Assembly: GCF_022539315.1 (NCBI RefSeq)
Contig: NC_066315.1
Span: 92,296,990-92,360,989 of the forward strand
DNA: 64,000 bases
Direction of reading: 5' to 3'
Origin: Serinus canaria
Lineage: Eukaryota > Chordata > Aves > Passeriformes > Fringillidae
Part shown: piece after piece, positions 26,601 to 40,900 of the stretch
Layout: each line of letters begins with the position of its first letter
How positions within the stretch are numbered: the first letter of the stretch is position 1
The notes under the pieces: generated by a model
The model's database searches: none
What the model was told of the DNA's origin: nothing
What the model saw: the letters and a program-made list of their open reading frames with translations, nothing else
Program-made: the position numbers and the translations under genes

Positions 26601-28591
26601 TGTAAATGGAATTTAATGCCTTGCAGCATTTGTTATGAATCATCAAGTTACAGGAAGTTAAAAACTTGGGTGAGGGGTCCAAAAGGAGCAATTAGGAGAG
26701 CTGAGAGATCCTCCAGTAGATTTTTCCTTCTGACTCGATGGGAAGTGAAAGGGCAGCACCTATGCCACCTAACTCTTCCAGCCTTTCTCAGACTCTTTCC
26801 CCAGTTCTGTTTCTGATATTTGTGCATCATGAGAACAGATTTCTCAAGAAAATGAGAGGATTTTTCTTTTTCAGATTTTCATGCGTTATGGTCGCCAGCG
26901 CTGGAAACTGAAAGGCAAGATAGAAGTGAATGGCAAGCAAAGCTGGGATGGAGAAGAGATGGTTTTCCTCCCTCTCATTGTTGGACTGATCTCCATTAAG
27001 GTATGCATGCTGATCCCTTTGCCTGCAAGCAAGGCAGGAGTCAAGAACCTGCCTTTTCATGCACCATCAGCAAAAAACACAGAAGCAGATCATTAAACTC
27101 TGTAGAAACGAGCCATAGTATTAGTATTAGTATTAGTATTAGTATTAGTATTTGTATTTCTGACACGCCTACTAAAGTGCTGTAGTATTGTCCAGTTTAG
27201 ATACTACAAGACTAATCCATTTGTGAGAGCAGTGGGAGAGATTTTTTTTCCCAAACTGGAGTCTTTCCATCACTGTTCCATATCTTCATTGCCATCAGTG
27301 TCCCAACACAGTTTTCTCCAGGCTGGAAGTCAGTATGCTTTCTTTTCCATAAGCTTCCAACCTAGAGATACCCATTCTCTCACCCTGTCTAGAAATTGAT
27401 GTCCCTGGTTAGGAAGCTTAAGCAGAAGAATGTCTTGAAAGTTTTAGGGGAAATGGCCCTCTTAGACACTGCAAAGAGTTTATGAAAAAAAAATGCAGGT
27501 GATTACAAAACCCACAACCAAAATAATCCCAGATGCGTGAGACAGTAGGTTTTCAATGAAAGGCAAGTTGTGACACATGGTGAGTCACTCTCCTCAATCT
27601 AACACACAGGTTTAAGGTGGAAAGTTAGGAGAGAACCCCTTTTTATAGTACACAAGAATCCCAGTATTATTAAGGTTAATGTTTATATTCTCTTCCCTTT
27701 TTGGACTCTGTCCAAACACTTTCATATAAAAGGCTCAAGAACTGACTTTCAAGCAAACAGCCAAGGGCTGGTTTGTGTAGGAGCTGCATATAGAACTGTC
27801 ACTTTGAATTCCCATGCAAATATATCTCTAAATATGAATAGTGCTCTACTCCTACTGTAACAACATACACAGAGGTGGTTCCTCAACAGTAGATCTGTAG
27901 AAGTCCTCACCAAAAGCCATCCTTGGTGGAAACAATTACATGGCTTCAGAGTTACAAGAGAGAGATACCTGGAAGAGAGCTCCCTTGGGAATTACTAATT
28001 AGACAAGTTACATCAGGAGATTCCCAGTCAGGAATTTGTCAGCTGCTGAGACACGCTATGGCCTCCCTGTTCTCACTCTTCCCTTGGGCTCTGGTTATCA
28101 TTAGTGCAAAAGATCAAATACCAGACTAGACAGCCCCTTGGTCTGAGCCAGTATGGTTGTCCTATTCTGATTCCTATAAAAAACATTAAGGAAACATGGA
28201 ATTGTGATCATATGCAACTATGCATTTCCTGAAAAAAAAAAACAAAACCACCACCAAACCCAGATTTTTTCTTTAAGTAATGCAACAGACAATCATATTT
28301 TAGAAGCTTTTTGGCAAGGGGGCTAGGCCAGACAATCAAAACTATTATCTTGGGATTAAGGATTGCAGTGCCCTTTGTGGTCCTAAATATCCTGTTCTCT
28401 CGTCTCTTACAGGTCACAGAAGTTAAAGGGCTTGCTACTCATATCCTTGTGGGAAGTGTAACCTGTGAGACAAAAGACCTGTTTGCAGCTCGGCCTCAGG
28501 TGGTTGCAGTAGACATTAATGACCTTGGCACAGTAAAGCTGAACCTTGAGATCACCTGGTAGTAAGTAGAACTTGTTGGTCAGTTGGTCAG

Positions 28592-28622
<31 letters not shown>

Positions 28623-28932
28623 GCCGTAAAACTTCAACCAAAGAAAAATGGTTCATCCATGCGGATTGTTCTGTCCATATTTCTCCCTGCCAAAGAAGAT
28701 TGTGAAGGAACTGTGGCCCAAGTTTGGTATATGAAAAATAGTTCATGGTCAGCCACAGTTTGCCTGCTTTTCCTGTGGTAAAGAGGGTTGTGCCTAGTTT
28801 CAGCTGTTAAATTAGGTTTGGTAAGAACTGACATTACAAGGTATGGGAACTGCTTAGTGATGATAGATCTCAGAATTACCTAAAGCTTACTTCAAAGCTT
28901 AAAAATGGGATATAACTGAGTGCTCATATATA

Positions 28933-28978
<46 letters not shown>

Positions 28979-31900
28979 ATATATATTTAGTATTTTTTAA
29001 AAATCATTTTACAGAGTTACATTAGCATAGCAAAGTTCAGGAGCTGGCCCATCTTGAAAAGCTGGCTTTTAAGGGCTTCATACACTACAAGAGTGATGGG
29101 AAATCTCTTGGTGTTTTCTGTTTTCTGACATTGGTCAGCATAGGTGAGCTGGTAGCCTTAGGATACAAACGCAATTCTCAGTGCATTTTGATGAAACAAG
29201 TAAATGTCATTTCTGAAGAAGCATTGATGCATTTAACTTTTTACAATCATGTGTTCTATTTCTTGTAATGCAATAAACATGAAGGCAGTAATAACAGCTC
29301 CTGGTTTCCTTTACAATGCAACAGCTCTATTAATAGTTGAACACCTTTCTCATTAGTATGTGTGACACTTGGCAACTCAAATGCAAGAATACTTTTCATG
29401 TGAGAAGAATAACATCAGACTACACTGCATAAATGATTCTGAGGGAGCACTTTTATCAGAACCGAAAACCACACTTCTGAGACTGCTGTCTAATTAACAA
29501 CATTTTCTTTAAACACTTCAGTTTAAAAACTTGCTACCTCTGGGTTTTGATGTGCTAATAAACCACCCTTTCAAAAATGCTTTCTATGGACCTGAAAGTC
29601 CCTCTTGCTCAGCGTAACAACCTTTTATTTTCTCCCCTCTTACTTGTGTATCTGTAGCCCCTTTGATGTTGAAGACTTGACCCCATCCACAGGAAATGTG
29701 AGTAAGGCATCTGCTCTCCAGAGGAGAATGTCCATGTACAGCCAAGGCACTCCTGAAACACCAACCTTCAAGGACCACTCATTCTTTGTAAGCTCTGTTT
29801 GGCTTCGTGTTTATGTAATGAGAAACCTTTGAGCAGTTCAAGCACTGCAAACATTTCACTGCTTTACATGTCTAAGCTTTTTTTGCCCTGGTTCCAGCAG
29901 GTTACCCTTACAAATACTTATAAAGCAAGTGCATTCCTAGCTGCTAATCCTAAAAGAAGGTGACTAGGATCCTGGCATCTTTGAAACTATGTGGCCAATT
30001 AATGCATACCTATCCTTCCTGCCTGACTGCTGTGATGCTTGAATAATCTTTAAAAAATGTTTTTTCATTTTGCAGCAGTAGTTAAGCAACTATTATAGCA
30101 CAAGTATTTTTAAGTATCCTGTGATAAAATTTGCCCCTGTACTGAAGATATTCACAGGGTGTTCCTACATTTTGCATGAATCGAATTCTGAATGCTTAAT
30201 CAGGCCATCTGTACAGAGATTAACTTTGCAAGTGCTGCATCCCATGCCTGTAATTTAGTACACTGCTGCAAAGCATTCATTTAACGTGCCCTTCCTCACA
30301 CCCTCTTTGCTTTAACTGTTGAAGAAATGGCTGCATCCCCTGCACGACAGGCCAAAGTTGACAATCTTAGATGCTCTTCAAGACACTTTCTTTGACAAGC
30401 TTCGTCGCAGTCGCTCTTTTAGTGACCTGCCATCGCTCAGGCTAAGCCCAAAAGCAGGGCTAGAGCTATATGTGAGTCCTGGTTTTTGTTTGGTGAAGGA
30501 TTTTTTCAGTTCCTGTGTGGCATTTCCATTCCCACGCATGCTTCATGTGTCGCTCTCTGTTGCAACTCGCTCATTTTGCTGACTGATTGGAGGGCAGGAC
30601 ATAACTGTGAGCCCACGCGGCTTGTATTAAATCAAAATTCCTCTTGGTTTCCACAGGGATAATGATCAGAAGTCAACTATCTGTGGGCAGAGAGCAGGGC
30701 AGGAGTACAAGCCAACACTGTTCTTAAAAATCACCTGCTACACTGATTGACACTCTACATTTGCTTTGGCTATGATTATGTTTAGGGAAAAAAAGCTGCT
30801 AATAATACTAGAAAAAAAATTCAAGTTTTGGACGCTTAAACCTTAAGCTTAACAACATGTGGATGCCTACAGTTCTTTCCAGCAAATTGTCAGCAAAATA
30901 GTAGTTGCCTTCCATCTGTGCCATGCATTTCCATGAGCTGGCCAGATAACAAAGCAAGGTTTGTAGGTTAGATAGGCAGGTTGTGACTTCTATAGTGATT
31001 TTTCCCCTTATGTCAGTCAGAGATAAACATATATATATCTGCCCTGATAAGTCTGGAGTCTGCATAGGCTGGTTTTGCTTCTTTAATGATCAGTGTCCTG
31101 CTCAATACACCACCAATTTTGCTGACTCATTTCAGCAGAAACTCATGTTGGAGAGGACTCCTGTATGACTCTTGTTCAACAGTTGTTACAGACATCCATG
31201 CCACGTGCAGGACATTGGATAAAAAGAAATAGCACAGTACTGTCACCACTTAACCACCATGACGCTAGAGAAACTTCTGGAGCAAACTGTGTTACATTTT
31301 ACTTTAGAAGTCAGAAAATAAGTAGAACAGAAATCTGTAATGAGTAGGAAAATGCAGACCAGGTGGCTTGTGTACAATCGCATTAAAAATGGTACAGGAA
31401 CTAGAGCAGTGCACTGGAAATGCTGTTTGAGAGAATATAGTAGGGTGGGCAGAATTCATGACTCTCTGGAGATCATTTCCTAGAGCTCTGTATTTAGTAG
31501 AGGCATGGCTGAGCCCAGGTTTTCCAGAAGTTTTCATGCTGAAATTGAGGAGCTGTGCCAGATGAAAGTGGAAGTTTGATTTGAAATATTTTTTCCATCT
31601 CTCAAGTCTTGAATGCTTCTTTAATCTTTTTCCTTGCCTTTTTTTTTCCTGGGCACATTATTTTTTTCCTCTTTCCAATGCTGCATTGAAAAACACTTTC
31701 TCCCTGTTATCTTTGCAGTCGAATCTTCCCGATGATGTCTTTGAAAATGGGACAGCGGCCACTGAGAAGCGGCCTCTCTCCTTCACTTTTGGTGACCTGC
31801 CTTACGAAGATGCCGTGCCCCCTGCCAACTCAGCAGAGTCCTCATGTGCTCATGTCAGCTCCAGCCCTGACATCACTGCGACCCCCACCCAGCACCGAGC

Positions 31901-34900
31901 CCTGGAGTCCTCCCAGAGCTCAAGCCTAGACTGTAGCAGCAGCGACTCCCGCAGAGACTCTGTTGCTGAGCCAAAGGACCTGCTGTCCCACGGAGAGGGA
32001 GCGGTGGCTGAGAGCAAGAACGCCCCCAGGGCAGCTCCTGAAGTTTGCCAAAAGATCTCTGATGCTGGGAGCGATTGTGTCTTTGTAGAAACGAGTGTCC
32101 CAGTGTCTCTCCTGCAGGACACGGATGAAGGCTCAGAACTCAAGCCTGTGGAGCTGGATACCTATGAGGGCAACATCACGAAGCAGCTGGTCAAAAGGCT
32201 TACATCAGCAGAGACACCCCTGACCCCAGAGAGGCCACCTTGGGAGGGATCCATTAGTGGGGAATCAGAAGGATATAAGTCTTATCTCGATGGAAGCATT
32301 GAGGAAGCCTTGCAAGGGCTTCTCTTAGCTCTTGAGCCACATAAAGAGCAGTATAAAGAGTTTCAGGACCTGGATCAAGAAGTGATGCATCTAGATGACA
32401 TCCTAAAAGTGAGTACATTTTCAGAAAATGCTACCCTAAAGAAAATCTGAGCAGGTGGAATGTCCTTGCCTGCCTCGCAAACATCAAAGTAGGCTTTCTG
32501 GAGAATAGTAGACTTCCCTGGTAGCAGTAGATTTGCTCCTGATTGGAGCATCCTTTCACAATATTGCATTTTTAAACTTTTGTCAGCAATGTGCTTATCA
32601 TAGCCTTGTGTCCTCCAGCAACAGATCTTTTATCAAAACCTGGGGGAAAGAGAAAAAGGTGCTATGACAGAAGGGTAATTAAATTATACCCTTCTGAATG
32701 CTTTGTGAACCATTGTGAATCACCTCTTGTGAACCCATTGCTTGTGCCATACTGGGGATCAAATATAGCCAAACTTCTGCCTTTGAAATCTATGAGTCAC
32801 ATCCTCAGTGGGTGTACTTTAGCATACTGCCCCTGAAACTCCTTGGAGCTGTGCAAAACTACACCAGCTGAGGATCAGGCCTTGTAGCCATAGAAGCTGA
32901 ATTTTCTAAATTGCCAAGGGGGATTTAGAAGCACAAGTGTCACTGAAGGTTGCTGTCCCCATGTCACCTAGGCATGGCCTTTTCCTTTTTCCCTCATCCA
33001 TTTTCATAATGAAAGACGTCCTGTCATCACATCAAGATGCAGAGAATAATGTTAAAAATCAGAATAAAAGGGGTTTGCATGTGTGTTGTTAATACGTTTA
33101 CTGAGGGTTACTGTTACTCATATCTCCTCCAGAAATAACAACTCATGACAAGTTACTCTGCAAACGGTATTGTATGGGAAATAATCATTTCAAATGCTTC
33201 ATATTCATATGCAAGTTGGTCTGCTAGTCATTTAAGCCTCATCATTCAAAAACATGGCTGAGATGGAAGCAGGGAATCATTTATTCTTCTGCATTATCTT
33301 TTTACAAAGAAACTTTGTTAACATCCTTATTTTCATTGCACGATACTTTCCCAAATTAAGCATTTTTTTGACAACCCGCAGCCCCCGTTCCTTGCATTAT
33401 TTATTCCTAGAGAGGTTCGAGCAGGCAAAGGTAGCATTACTATTATTTTCTAACTTGGTACAAGAGGTCAACTATCCAAAGGGCAGAGAGACAATGGAGA
33501 CTGTTTATTTAGGCTGCTTTTATCAGAAGTTACAAACAGACAGACATGGGATGGGGACAGAAAGCATGGATGTGTGCAGACAGGATTCCTGCACACTCGA
33601 GATGGACGCCTCTTCAGATCTGTTGAAGTCTGTGTGTCACCTATTCATCAGCTCACAGACTGGCACTCAGCATTACCAGCAGCCATGCAGAAAAGGGCTC
33701 CTCATGCAGAAGGGTTGAGCTGGAATCCAGCTGTGGCTGAAGAAACCTCTCCTGGCCATATTAGATGAGCAGAAAAATGGCCCACATGTAGCTGTTTCCG
33801 TTTGCTTGAAGAAGCTGCACTACCAAGCCCTGAAGGAAATGGAAGCTGAAACCATTGGTGCTGCACAAGAAGCAGGATACAGCTTGCGTTGGGAAGTGTG
33901 TTTGATCAGCTATTGACTGTACAGTCAGTTTAAGGACTGAAACATCCTAAGTGCAAATGTATGACCATTAGTATTGTGTGCAATTGAATTACAAATGGAA
34001 CTCCAGCTCTCTTCACCTCTAGAGCAGCTGGTGCTGGATCTGAACTCCTCAGAGGCCAATGCATTTTTCTGTGAGCTGAGACAAAGTCATGGCTCTTGCC
34101 TGGGACTGGAGGATGTGGCCTGTGTAATGGCTCCAGTGGCTCATGACTGTTTCTGATCAAATAATCACATGGTGTGAAAGATGTTGAAGTCATTGCAGTG
34201 GAGGTGATCCCTCAAGTTACATCTGATTCTTCAAGATAACCCTGGAAGCAATTCTGTGGGCACATGTGGATGAATTGCCACATGGGACCAGGGTATTTCA
34301 GACTTCCTACAGCAACAGCAAGGTTCCTTTGCCTTTCTTCCCTGCAGTGAGGTGGGGATGGTTTCCCCCTCTCTCTAGCACTGTTAATTTCTGAGTTACA
34401 ATACTGCCTTTCTCTGTCACCTAGGAATCTGATACCTTATTGGTTTTTCCTTGATAATCCATTTGGCTTCAAAGGCCACAAAACTCCTTTCATTCCATCA
34501 ATAAATGTGCGGCTATGGGATGAAATTCATTCCTGGCTAAGGTCTGTTAGAGTTACGTCTGGAATAAATCAGGTAGTGCCATTGGATATGTATAAATTGG
34601 CTTCTGTAGCTAAAACAGCAATTAAGGAATGTGCCTTCCCCTTTCAACTTCCATTGCATTAATTCCCGTCATTCCTGTTGGAAAATGCCGAGAGCTGCAA
34701 AACTTGGATTCAAGAAGTACTTCTCATTTCTATAAAATGCATTGAATTTTGCCTTTGAGGGTTTTCCTTTAGGGAAGAGAGTGGGTAGCATGAGGAGGGG
34801 AGGAGGAATGAAAGGCTTTCTCCAGTTCTCAGGCTTTGATTGTATATGCTATGAATATGAAGGCTTGAAATGAAACACCCAATAAAATGAAGTTTTAAAA

Positions 34901-37900
34901 ATAAAATGAAGAATTTGCAGTTTTAAACTTTATCTTTTTTTTTTTCTTATCTTTCTTGTAGTAGCTAATATCTGGGGTTTTCATTGGTTCGTTCTGCCTT
35001 TGCAGTGCAAGCCAGCAGTAAGCCGAAGCAGGTCCTCCAGTTTAAGTCTAACAGTTGAAAGTGCTTTAGAAAGCTTTGATTTCCTGAACACCTCTGACTT
35101 TGATGATGAGGATGGTGGTGGTGTGGAGGTTTGTAATGGTGGAGGAGGTGCAGACTCAGTATTTTCAGATACTGAGATTGAGAAGAATAGGTAAGTTTGT
35201 AGTACCTGCCAGCTGTGCTTACGCCACACTGACACCCTGGCTCTTTGTCACTAACAGGGGATCCTGGTGCACAATTTATTCAAGGAAGACTGACTAATCC
35301 TCGATGAATTTTAGGGTCAGAGCGCTCCCCATGGCTGCTGCATACAAAATCTTTAGTTTCCAGGACCATTTTTTTCCTCTGTTCAAATATATGCAATCTG
35401 TCCTCCAAAGGAGAAGGGTAATTTAAATTAGGCTGACATCAATACTGGCAGAGCCTCTTCCTTGACATAGGTTTGGACCTGGCTTTCCTTGGATGTAATT
35501 ACTAATTCCTCTGTGGTTTTTCCCCCCTCCCTTTGTCTTTTCTCTCTAGCCGAATGAGTCTTTGCAGTGGATTAAGCTTGTCAGTAACAATAACACAGGG
35601 CCAGATTTAAGCAGCATGATGTAGGTTGCCTTTGGAATGGAAGAGTGATGACTGGTACTCTGTTCATGGCCCTGCGTGTTACCTGCCCTTCTTTCATCAC
35701 TTTTGGTCTTTCTGAGAAAAAAAAAAAGCAAAAAAAAAGAGAAAACAAAAAAGCTGTGGTGTTGTGCCGTGGCCTGCCATTGTTGTGTGACTTTAAAATG
35801 CTGTGCTTCAGTCATTAGATCTCAAAAGCATGTTTGCCTCCTTTGAGCTGACACGATGCCCAGCAGGCACGTAAGCGGCACTAGAGCTGGAAAAAAAAGA
35901 AAGGAACACTGTTCCCTCCCTGCCTGTGCTCTCCAGCCAGGGAGCTATACTACTCACAGCTTGCTTAAAGCAATTTGAGTGCAATGAGCAACGACCGTGC
36001 ACTTCCCATCATCTCATGTCCTCATTCCAGAATAAGACTTGGTGGGGAAAAAAATTGGGGAAATTGTGTTGCTTGCTAAACTGGCACTCTGACCTCAGTC
36101 CGGTCTGTGCTGATTTAGGGATCTAGCTTCAACCAGTTAAAATAGAAATTAAAAATTCTTTTTTTCCCCTCTGGCTCATCCCCAGACAGTGCAGATTCCC
36201 ACTTCCATTTTTAGATGTGTAAGTGTGTGACTCAGTGTAAAGATTGCAAGTGTTGAAACTTCTGAACTTGCAGCCAAACACACTTGCCATCTGGGGACTG
36301 ACCTCAGGCTTTGCATTTAAACACGGGGAGGATCATTTGTGCAGCAAGACAACATTGGAAATAATGATTTAAAACACAGTAAGATTAGCTCTACACTCTT
36401 GCAGAAACAATTGGCAAAGTAAGCTGTACACATTGTGTCTAAAACTGCATATGAAAACATCATGTCTTACTTCAGCAGTGGTTTTCCTTTCCTTCTGCAA
36501 TGAACCTTAAATTTGACAGCAGGAGGACTCTGCAAGCACAGAGCTGTTCTTAGCATCTCAGTGCTTGGGAAGGTGCAAATTGTCATGGGTCATGGTTCTT
36601 GATCCAGAGTGGCTGGGCAGGTGATTCGTCTCAGATGGGAGAAAGCTGTCACCAACAAGGGATATTAACCACTACAAACCTTGCTGTTGAGAACATCACA
36701 TCACTCAGGGCAAGCCAGTCAGGGGACAGGCCTGTCCCTTAGATGGGCATGTCCCTCCTGTACCCAGGCAGGACAGCCCTGCTCCTTTGTGATGTGATGT
36801 GCCCATCACCAGGTTTCTGTGCGCTTTCAGCTCTTCTGCCGTGCTCTTTGCTCATCACCTTGTGTGTGAGTGGGGTGTGGGTGTGGGTGTGGGTGTGTGT
36901 CTGCTGTGGCAGCTGCCAGCCCTGCACTGACCTCCTCCTCCCTGCCTCCTCCCCAGTTACAGGACAGAGCACCCGGAAGCCAGAGGCCACCTGAGCGAAG
37001 CTCTCACCGAGGACACGGGCGTGGGCACCAGCGTGGCTGGCAGCCCTCTGCCCCTGACCACAGGCAACGACAGCCTGGATATAACCATAGTTAAGCACTT
37101 GCAGTATTGCACCCAGCTCATTCAGGTACCAGCCCTGCCTCATTTGGGCATTTATTTTAAAATCATTCCTGCCTGCAGCATGGGTACAAGCAGGCTGGCA
37201 ATGTCAGTGCTGCTCCTGGGAGGCAGTGGGAGCTCAGGACTGGGACAGACACCATGCTGGGGTAGGATGGTGACACCCTGACCCCAGCCAGAGGTGCCTC
37301 CATTGTTTCCATCCTGGCCCATTTCGGAGCAGACCTGACATGTGAGCTATATAGCTTGGCATGAGCTGCCCAGGAGGGCTGAGGGGCAGGGCAGTGGGGA
37401 ACAGGGGCATCAAACTCCAGCTGGCTTTGCTGGCAGGTCCTCAGTGGAGTCGGTGCCCAGTTAAAGCAGCCTGTGTCTTCAGAGGTAAAACAGGAGCCCT
37501 GTCTCCACTGTTTAACTGAACCCCAGATGAGCCTGCAGCATTCAAGAGCAGAGATAAATTATTGCACGTGAGGCAGAGAGATTCTGTCTGCAACAGGCAT
37601 GGAGAAGGCAGCATGAGACAGCCCCCTTGGGACATCAAAATTGTCAGTTCATACTCACAACTAGAGGGGTTTTTCTGTAGTTTTTTTTTTTTTTTTTCAG
37701 AGCCCATGCATGGCAAATGCAAATTTAAACATCCAGTAAGTGAGGTCATCAGGGTTTTCCTGACAAATCAAAACATGCTGCAACTTCCTCTTCACAATTA
37801 TTTTACTCTTCCATCTTAGTTATAATTAGCTTTATTTGCCCATAGGCTCATTGAAGCAATAGAGCACGAGCCTGATTCCAGCACCCTGAGTGCTGTGCTG

Positions 37901-40900
37901 GAAACTCTGCTGACTCACACTATGAGAAAAAGAGAGGGTTTTTGGTTCCAATACAAAAGTATACAGTAAATAGGCAGCTGAGCAAGGTGAACTTGAACCA
38001 CATCCACACACAAAGCAGATTTGATATGAACATTATTTACATAGACTGCTGAAGAGATGCAGATATCAGCAGCAGGGAGTATTAGCAAGGATTAATTAAT
38101 TAATAGAATTAATAAAGGCACCTAAGTAATTGATCAAAACTGAAATGGAGTGGAGAAAGAGCAGCTTGTGGTCTTCCTCTGTGCAGGGTTGTCCTGAAAG
38201 TCTATGGCCCATGCTGTGTGAAAGTCAGACTAATATTCTTGCCTGGCTTAAAGTCTCGTGGTGATGGGTTTCTTTAGCTTTGGGGAGTGTGTAAATCAGA
38301 AATTACTTAGGCAAATGGCTACTTGGATATTCAGATGTTTGGATGTGGATGTAGATATTGAAGGTACAAGCAATGATGCATATCAACCAGGACCAAAAAC
38401 TATCCCAACAACAAAATTTTTTTAAGTTAAGGAGATCCTGTGGTTTGAGGCAATGAATTTGTCTTTGCACTTCAGGTGTTGTGGAGGTTTTTTGTTTTTT
38501 CTGAAGCTGGGTTCCTTTTTGGTTCAATGACTCCTTTTTTTCTCTTCCTATTTCTCTTCACCAGCAAATTGTGTTCTCCAGTAAAACACCATTTGTGACA
38601 AGAGACCTCCTGGATAAGCTGTCCAGGCAGATCCTTGTGGTGGAGAATATTGCAGAGATCAGCACTGAGAACTTGGGAAACATCAGCTCTCTTACTGATG
38701 GTAAGAAATAACTTAAGGGCTTTCCTGCTGACAAGGATTTGCCTGGGCATGTGTGTCTGCTGAAATAATCACTGTGCAGAGCTCACCAGCAGTGCAGGAG
38801 AGGCCACTGTGGTAAGGGCTGGCTTGGGGTCACCAGCAGGCAAGGCAGGTGTCACCTGCATTTGTCCTCAGTGCTGAAATGTGCAAGTGAGAAGAGAAAG
38901 GACTTCTTATCCAGCCTGATGTGCAGAAGATGGTCAGGTGTCACTGGTGTTATGGAGTGAAGATACTTCCACCTCTGAAGATCCAAATTCTTCTTTCATC
39001 TTTCCTTCCAGAGGAAAGGCAAGATTTGCATTACAATATCAAAGGCATAATACAGCTTCTTGAACATTTTCATTTTTATTTGTCTCTATGGAGAACTTCT
39101 TAGTTACTTTTCTTTTTGCATCTATTTTAATACTTGGAAGAGTTTGACAAACTCATAGTTACCCTCATGTGCACTCTGGCAGGATAGGTAAATACTACAA
39201 GGTGTATTTACTATATCAGAAAATTGAGGCAAAAATTGAGTGACTTACTTGAAGCCATAGTGTAGTGCTTGGACAGGGACCAAACTTGTGCAGACCATTT
39301 GTGGTGTTCCCCATGTATTTTGTGCTAGTTAAGAGGAAGAGACATCAATGCTGAGAACTGGATCAGGAGCAAATTTTCTCACATTACCATGGGAAACAGA
39401 AAAAACATGTTACAAACCTGGGGTGAGCACATGGTCATGCTCTGTGAAGGTAATGATCAGGGAGACCCAGCAAACAGTAACTGTGTATCAGTGGGATTGG
39501 GTGAGATGTCCTCCATTCTTGCCTTCTTTTCTCAAAGCTGATGCTTCCAGCGTGGCTTTGTTTCATTATTCATTTTGTCTTCTCCAGCAATTCCAGAGTT
39601 CCACAAGAAGCTGTCGCTGCTGGCTTTCTGGATGAAGTGTACTGGCCCTGCAGGAGTGTATCACACCTCTGCAGACAAGATGATGAAGCAGTTGGATATT
39701 AATTTTGCCACCACTGTGAATGAGGAGTGTCCGGGACTTGCAGAAACAGGTACAAACTGCTGCAAAAAAATGTGTCAGCCATCAAAATGTACAATATACT
39801 GAGCTTTGTTTTCCAGCCCCTCAGAGATCTGTTTGGCCACAGTTCCAAGATCTCATTTGAAAACTAATGCTACAACTCTTGTAACAGTTTTGGCCCCAAA
39901 TAATGAAACAAACAAACAAACAAACAAACAAACAAAAAAAGGTGAGGTTAACAGAAAAGAAAATACTGTTTTAAGATTTATGAGCTAACCAGAAACAAAA
40001 TCTATTCCCAAATACAGATTTGTAAGTGATTCAGTGAATCAGGAATCCTTGCCCTCAATTTTGTGTACCTGTAGAATTCCTACACCCCATTACAGTGGAC
40101 TAGGATGAAATTAATCCACATTCAAATGAGTTTGTCTGAGCACAGGTTCTTATCTTGTGGAGGATGTACCACACCTCAGACTCCAGTTATACTGACTGGC
40201 TCTCCCTTGGACAGAATGGGGTTGGAGGCTGATTTGCCCAGGTGTGGCCACCTGCACTGTGGATGCCTACATAGGGCAGTGTTCTCCTTCCTGCTCCATG
40301 CTACAGCTCTCACAGGCAGTGCCTCAGACAAGGTTTCTGCATGCCACACTAGTGCAGGAACATGAAAAACAGGAAAGCCAAGTCCTGCCTCAGTGGCTCT
40401 GTGGGGATGTAGCAGGCAGTGCATGTGGAGAGGGGTTTGCAATGCAGAATATTGTTCAGGTAGAAAGGATGCCCTGTCGATTGCACAGGAAGCTGCACTA
40501 GCCATCTGTAAACTGGCAGAGGTTCATCCTTACCAAGATATTCTCTGGCAATGAGACCCAGATAGGGAAAAGGCCTGTCCAGCTTCTAACCTAACCACCT
40601 GAGCTTAGAAACATTGGGAAGTATCTGGCCTTGCAGATGGGGTTATTTCTTTCCGGTTTTGAAGTGGACTGCATAGTTTTGCCAGCAGCTTTTGCTCTCC
40701 CTAACCTGTGCCTTTGTCCATGGCTGTCCATGGCAGTTTTCAGGATCCTGGTCTCTCAGATCCTGGACCGGACGGAGCCTGTCCTCTACTCCAGCATGTC
40801 CTCCGAGACCATTACCGTCTTTCAGTATTACAGCTACTTTGCCAGCCACAGTGTCAATGACCTTGGAAGCTATTTGCTGCAGCTTGCAAAAGAAGGTAGG

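Larger units (their letters stand above)
20865..28412 (+). other. RIPOR2 introns 6-9
   Basis: Intron 7 (21838-25578) is the longest of these and holds repeat copy B (22206-22272). Intron 9 holds the (TAGTAT)n array. No other feature can be supported. Confidence 0.6.
28562..31718 (+). other. RIPOR2 introns 10-11
   Basis: Intron 10 carries the (CAAT)n and (AT)n tracts. Intron 11 carries the candidate cassette exon at 30325-30471. Confidence 0.6.
32409..36956 (+). other. RIPOR2 introns 12-13
   Basis: Intron 12 (32409-35005) has a possible old repeat piece near 32839-32887 and a chance-level ORF (33254-33718). Intron 13 carries the candidate alternative last exon at 35550, with an A-rich tract (35719-35752) and ATTAAA (36148) downstream. 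Confidence 0.55.

Noticed and set aside
29275..29280. AATAAA on the + strand in RIPOR2 intron 10
   Set aside because: Could be a cryptic poly(A) site, but the preceding frame closes immediately after exon 10 and nothing suggests an isoform ending here.
33254..33718. 154-codon ORF on the + strand in RIPOR2 intron 12
   Set aside because: Intronic, no recognisable domain, no good flanking splice sites in a matching phase.
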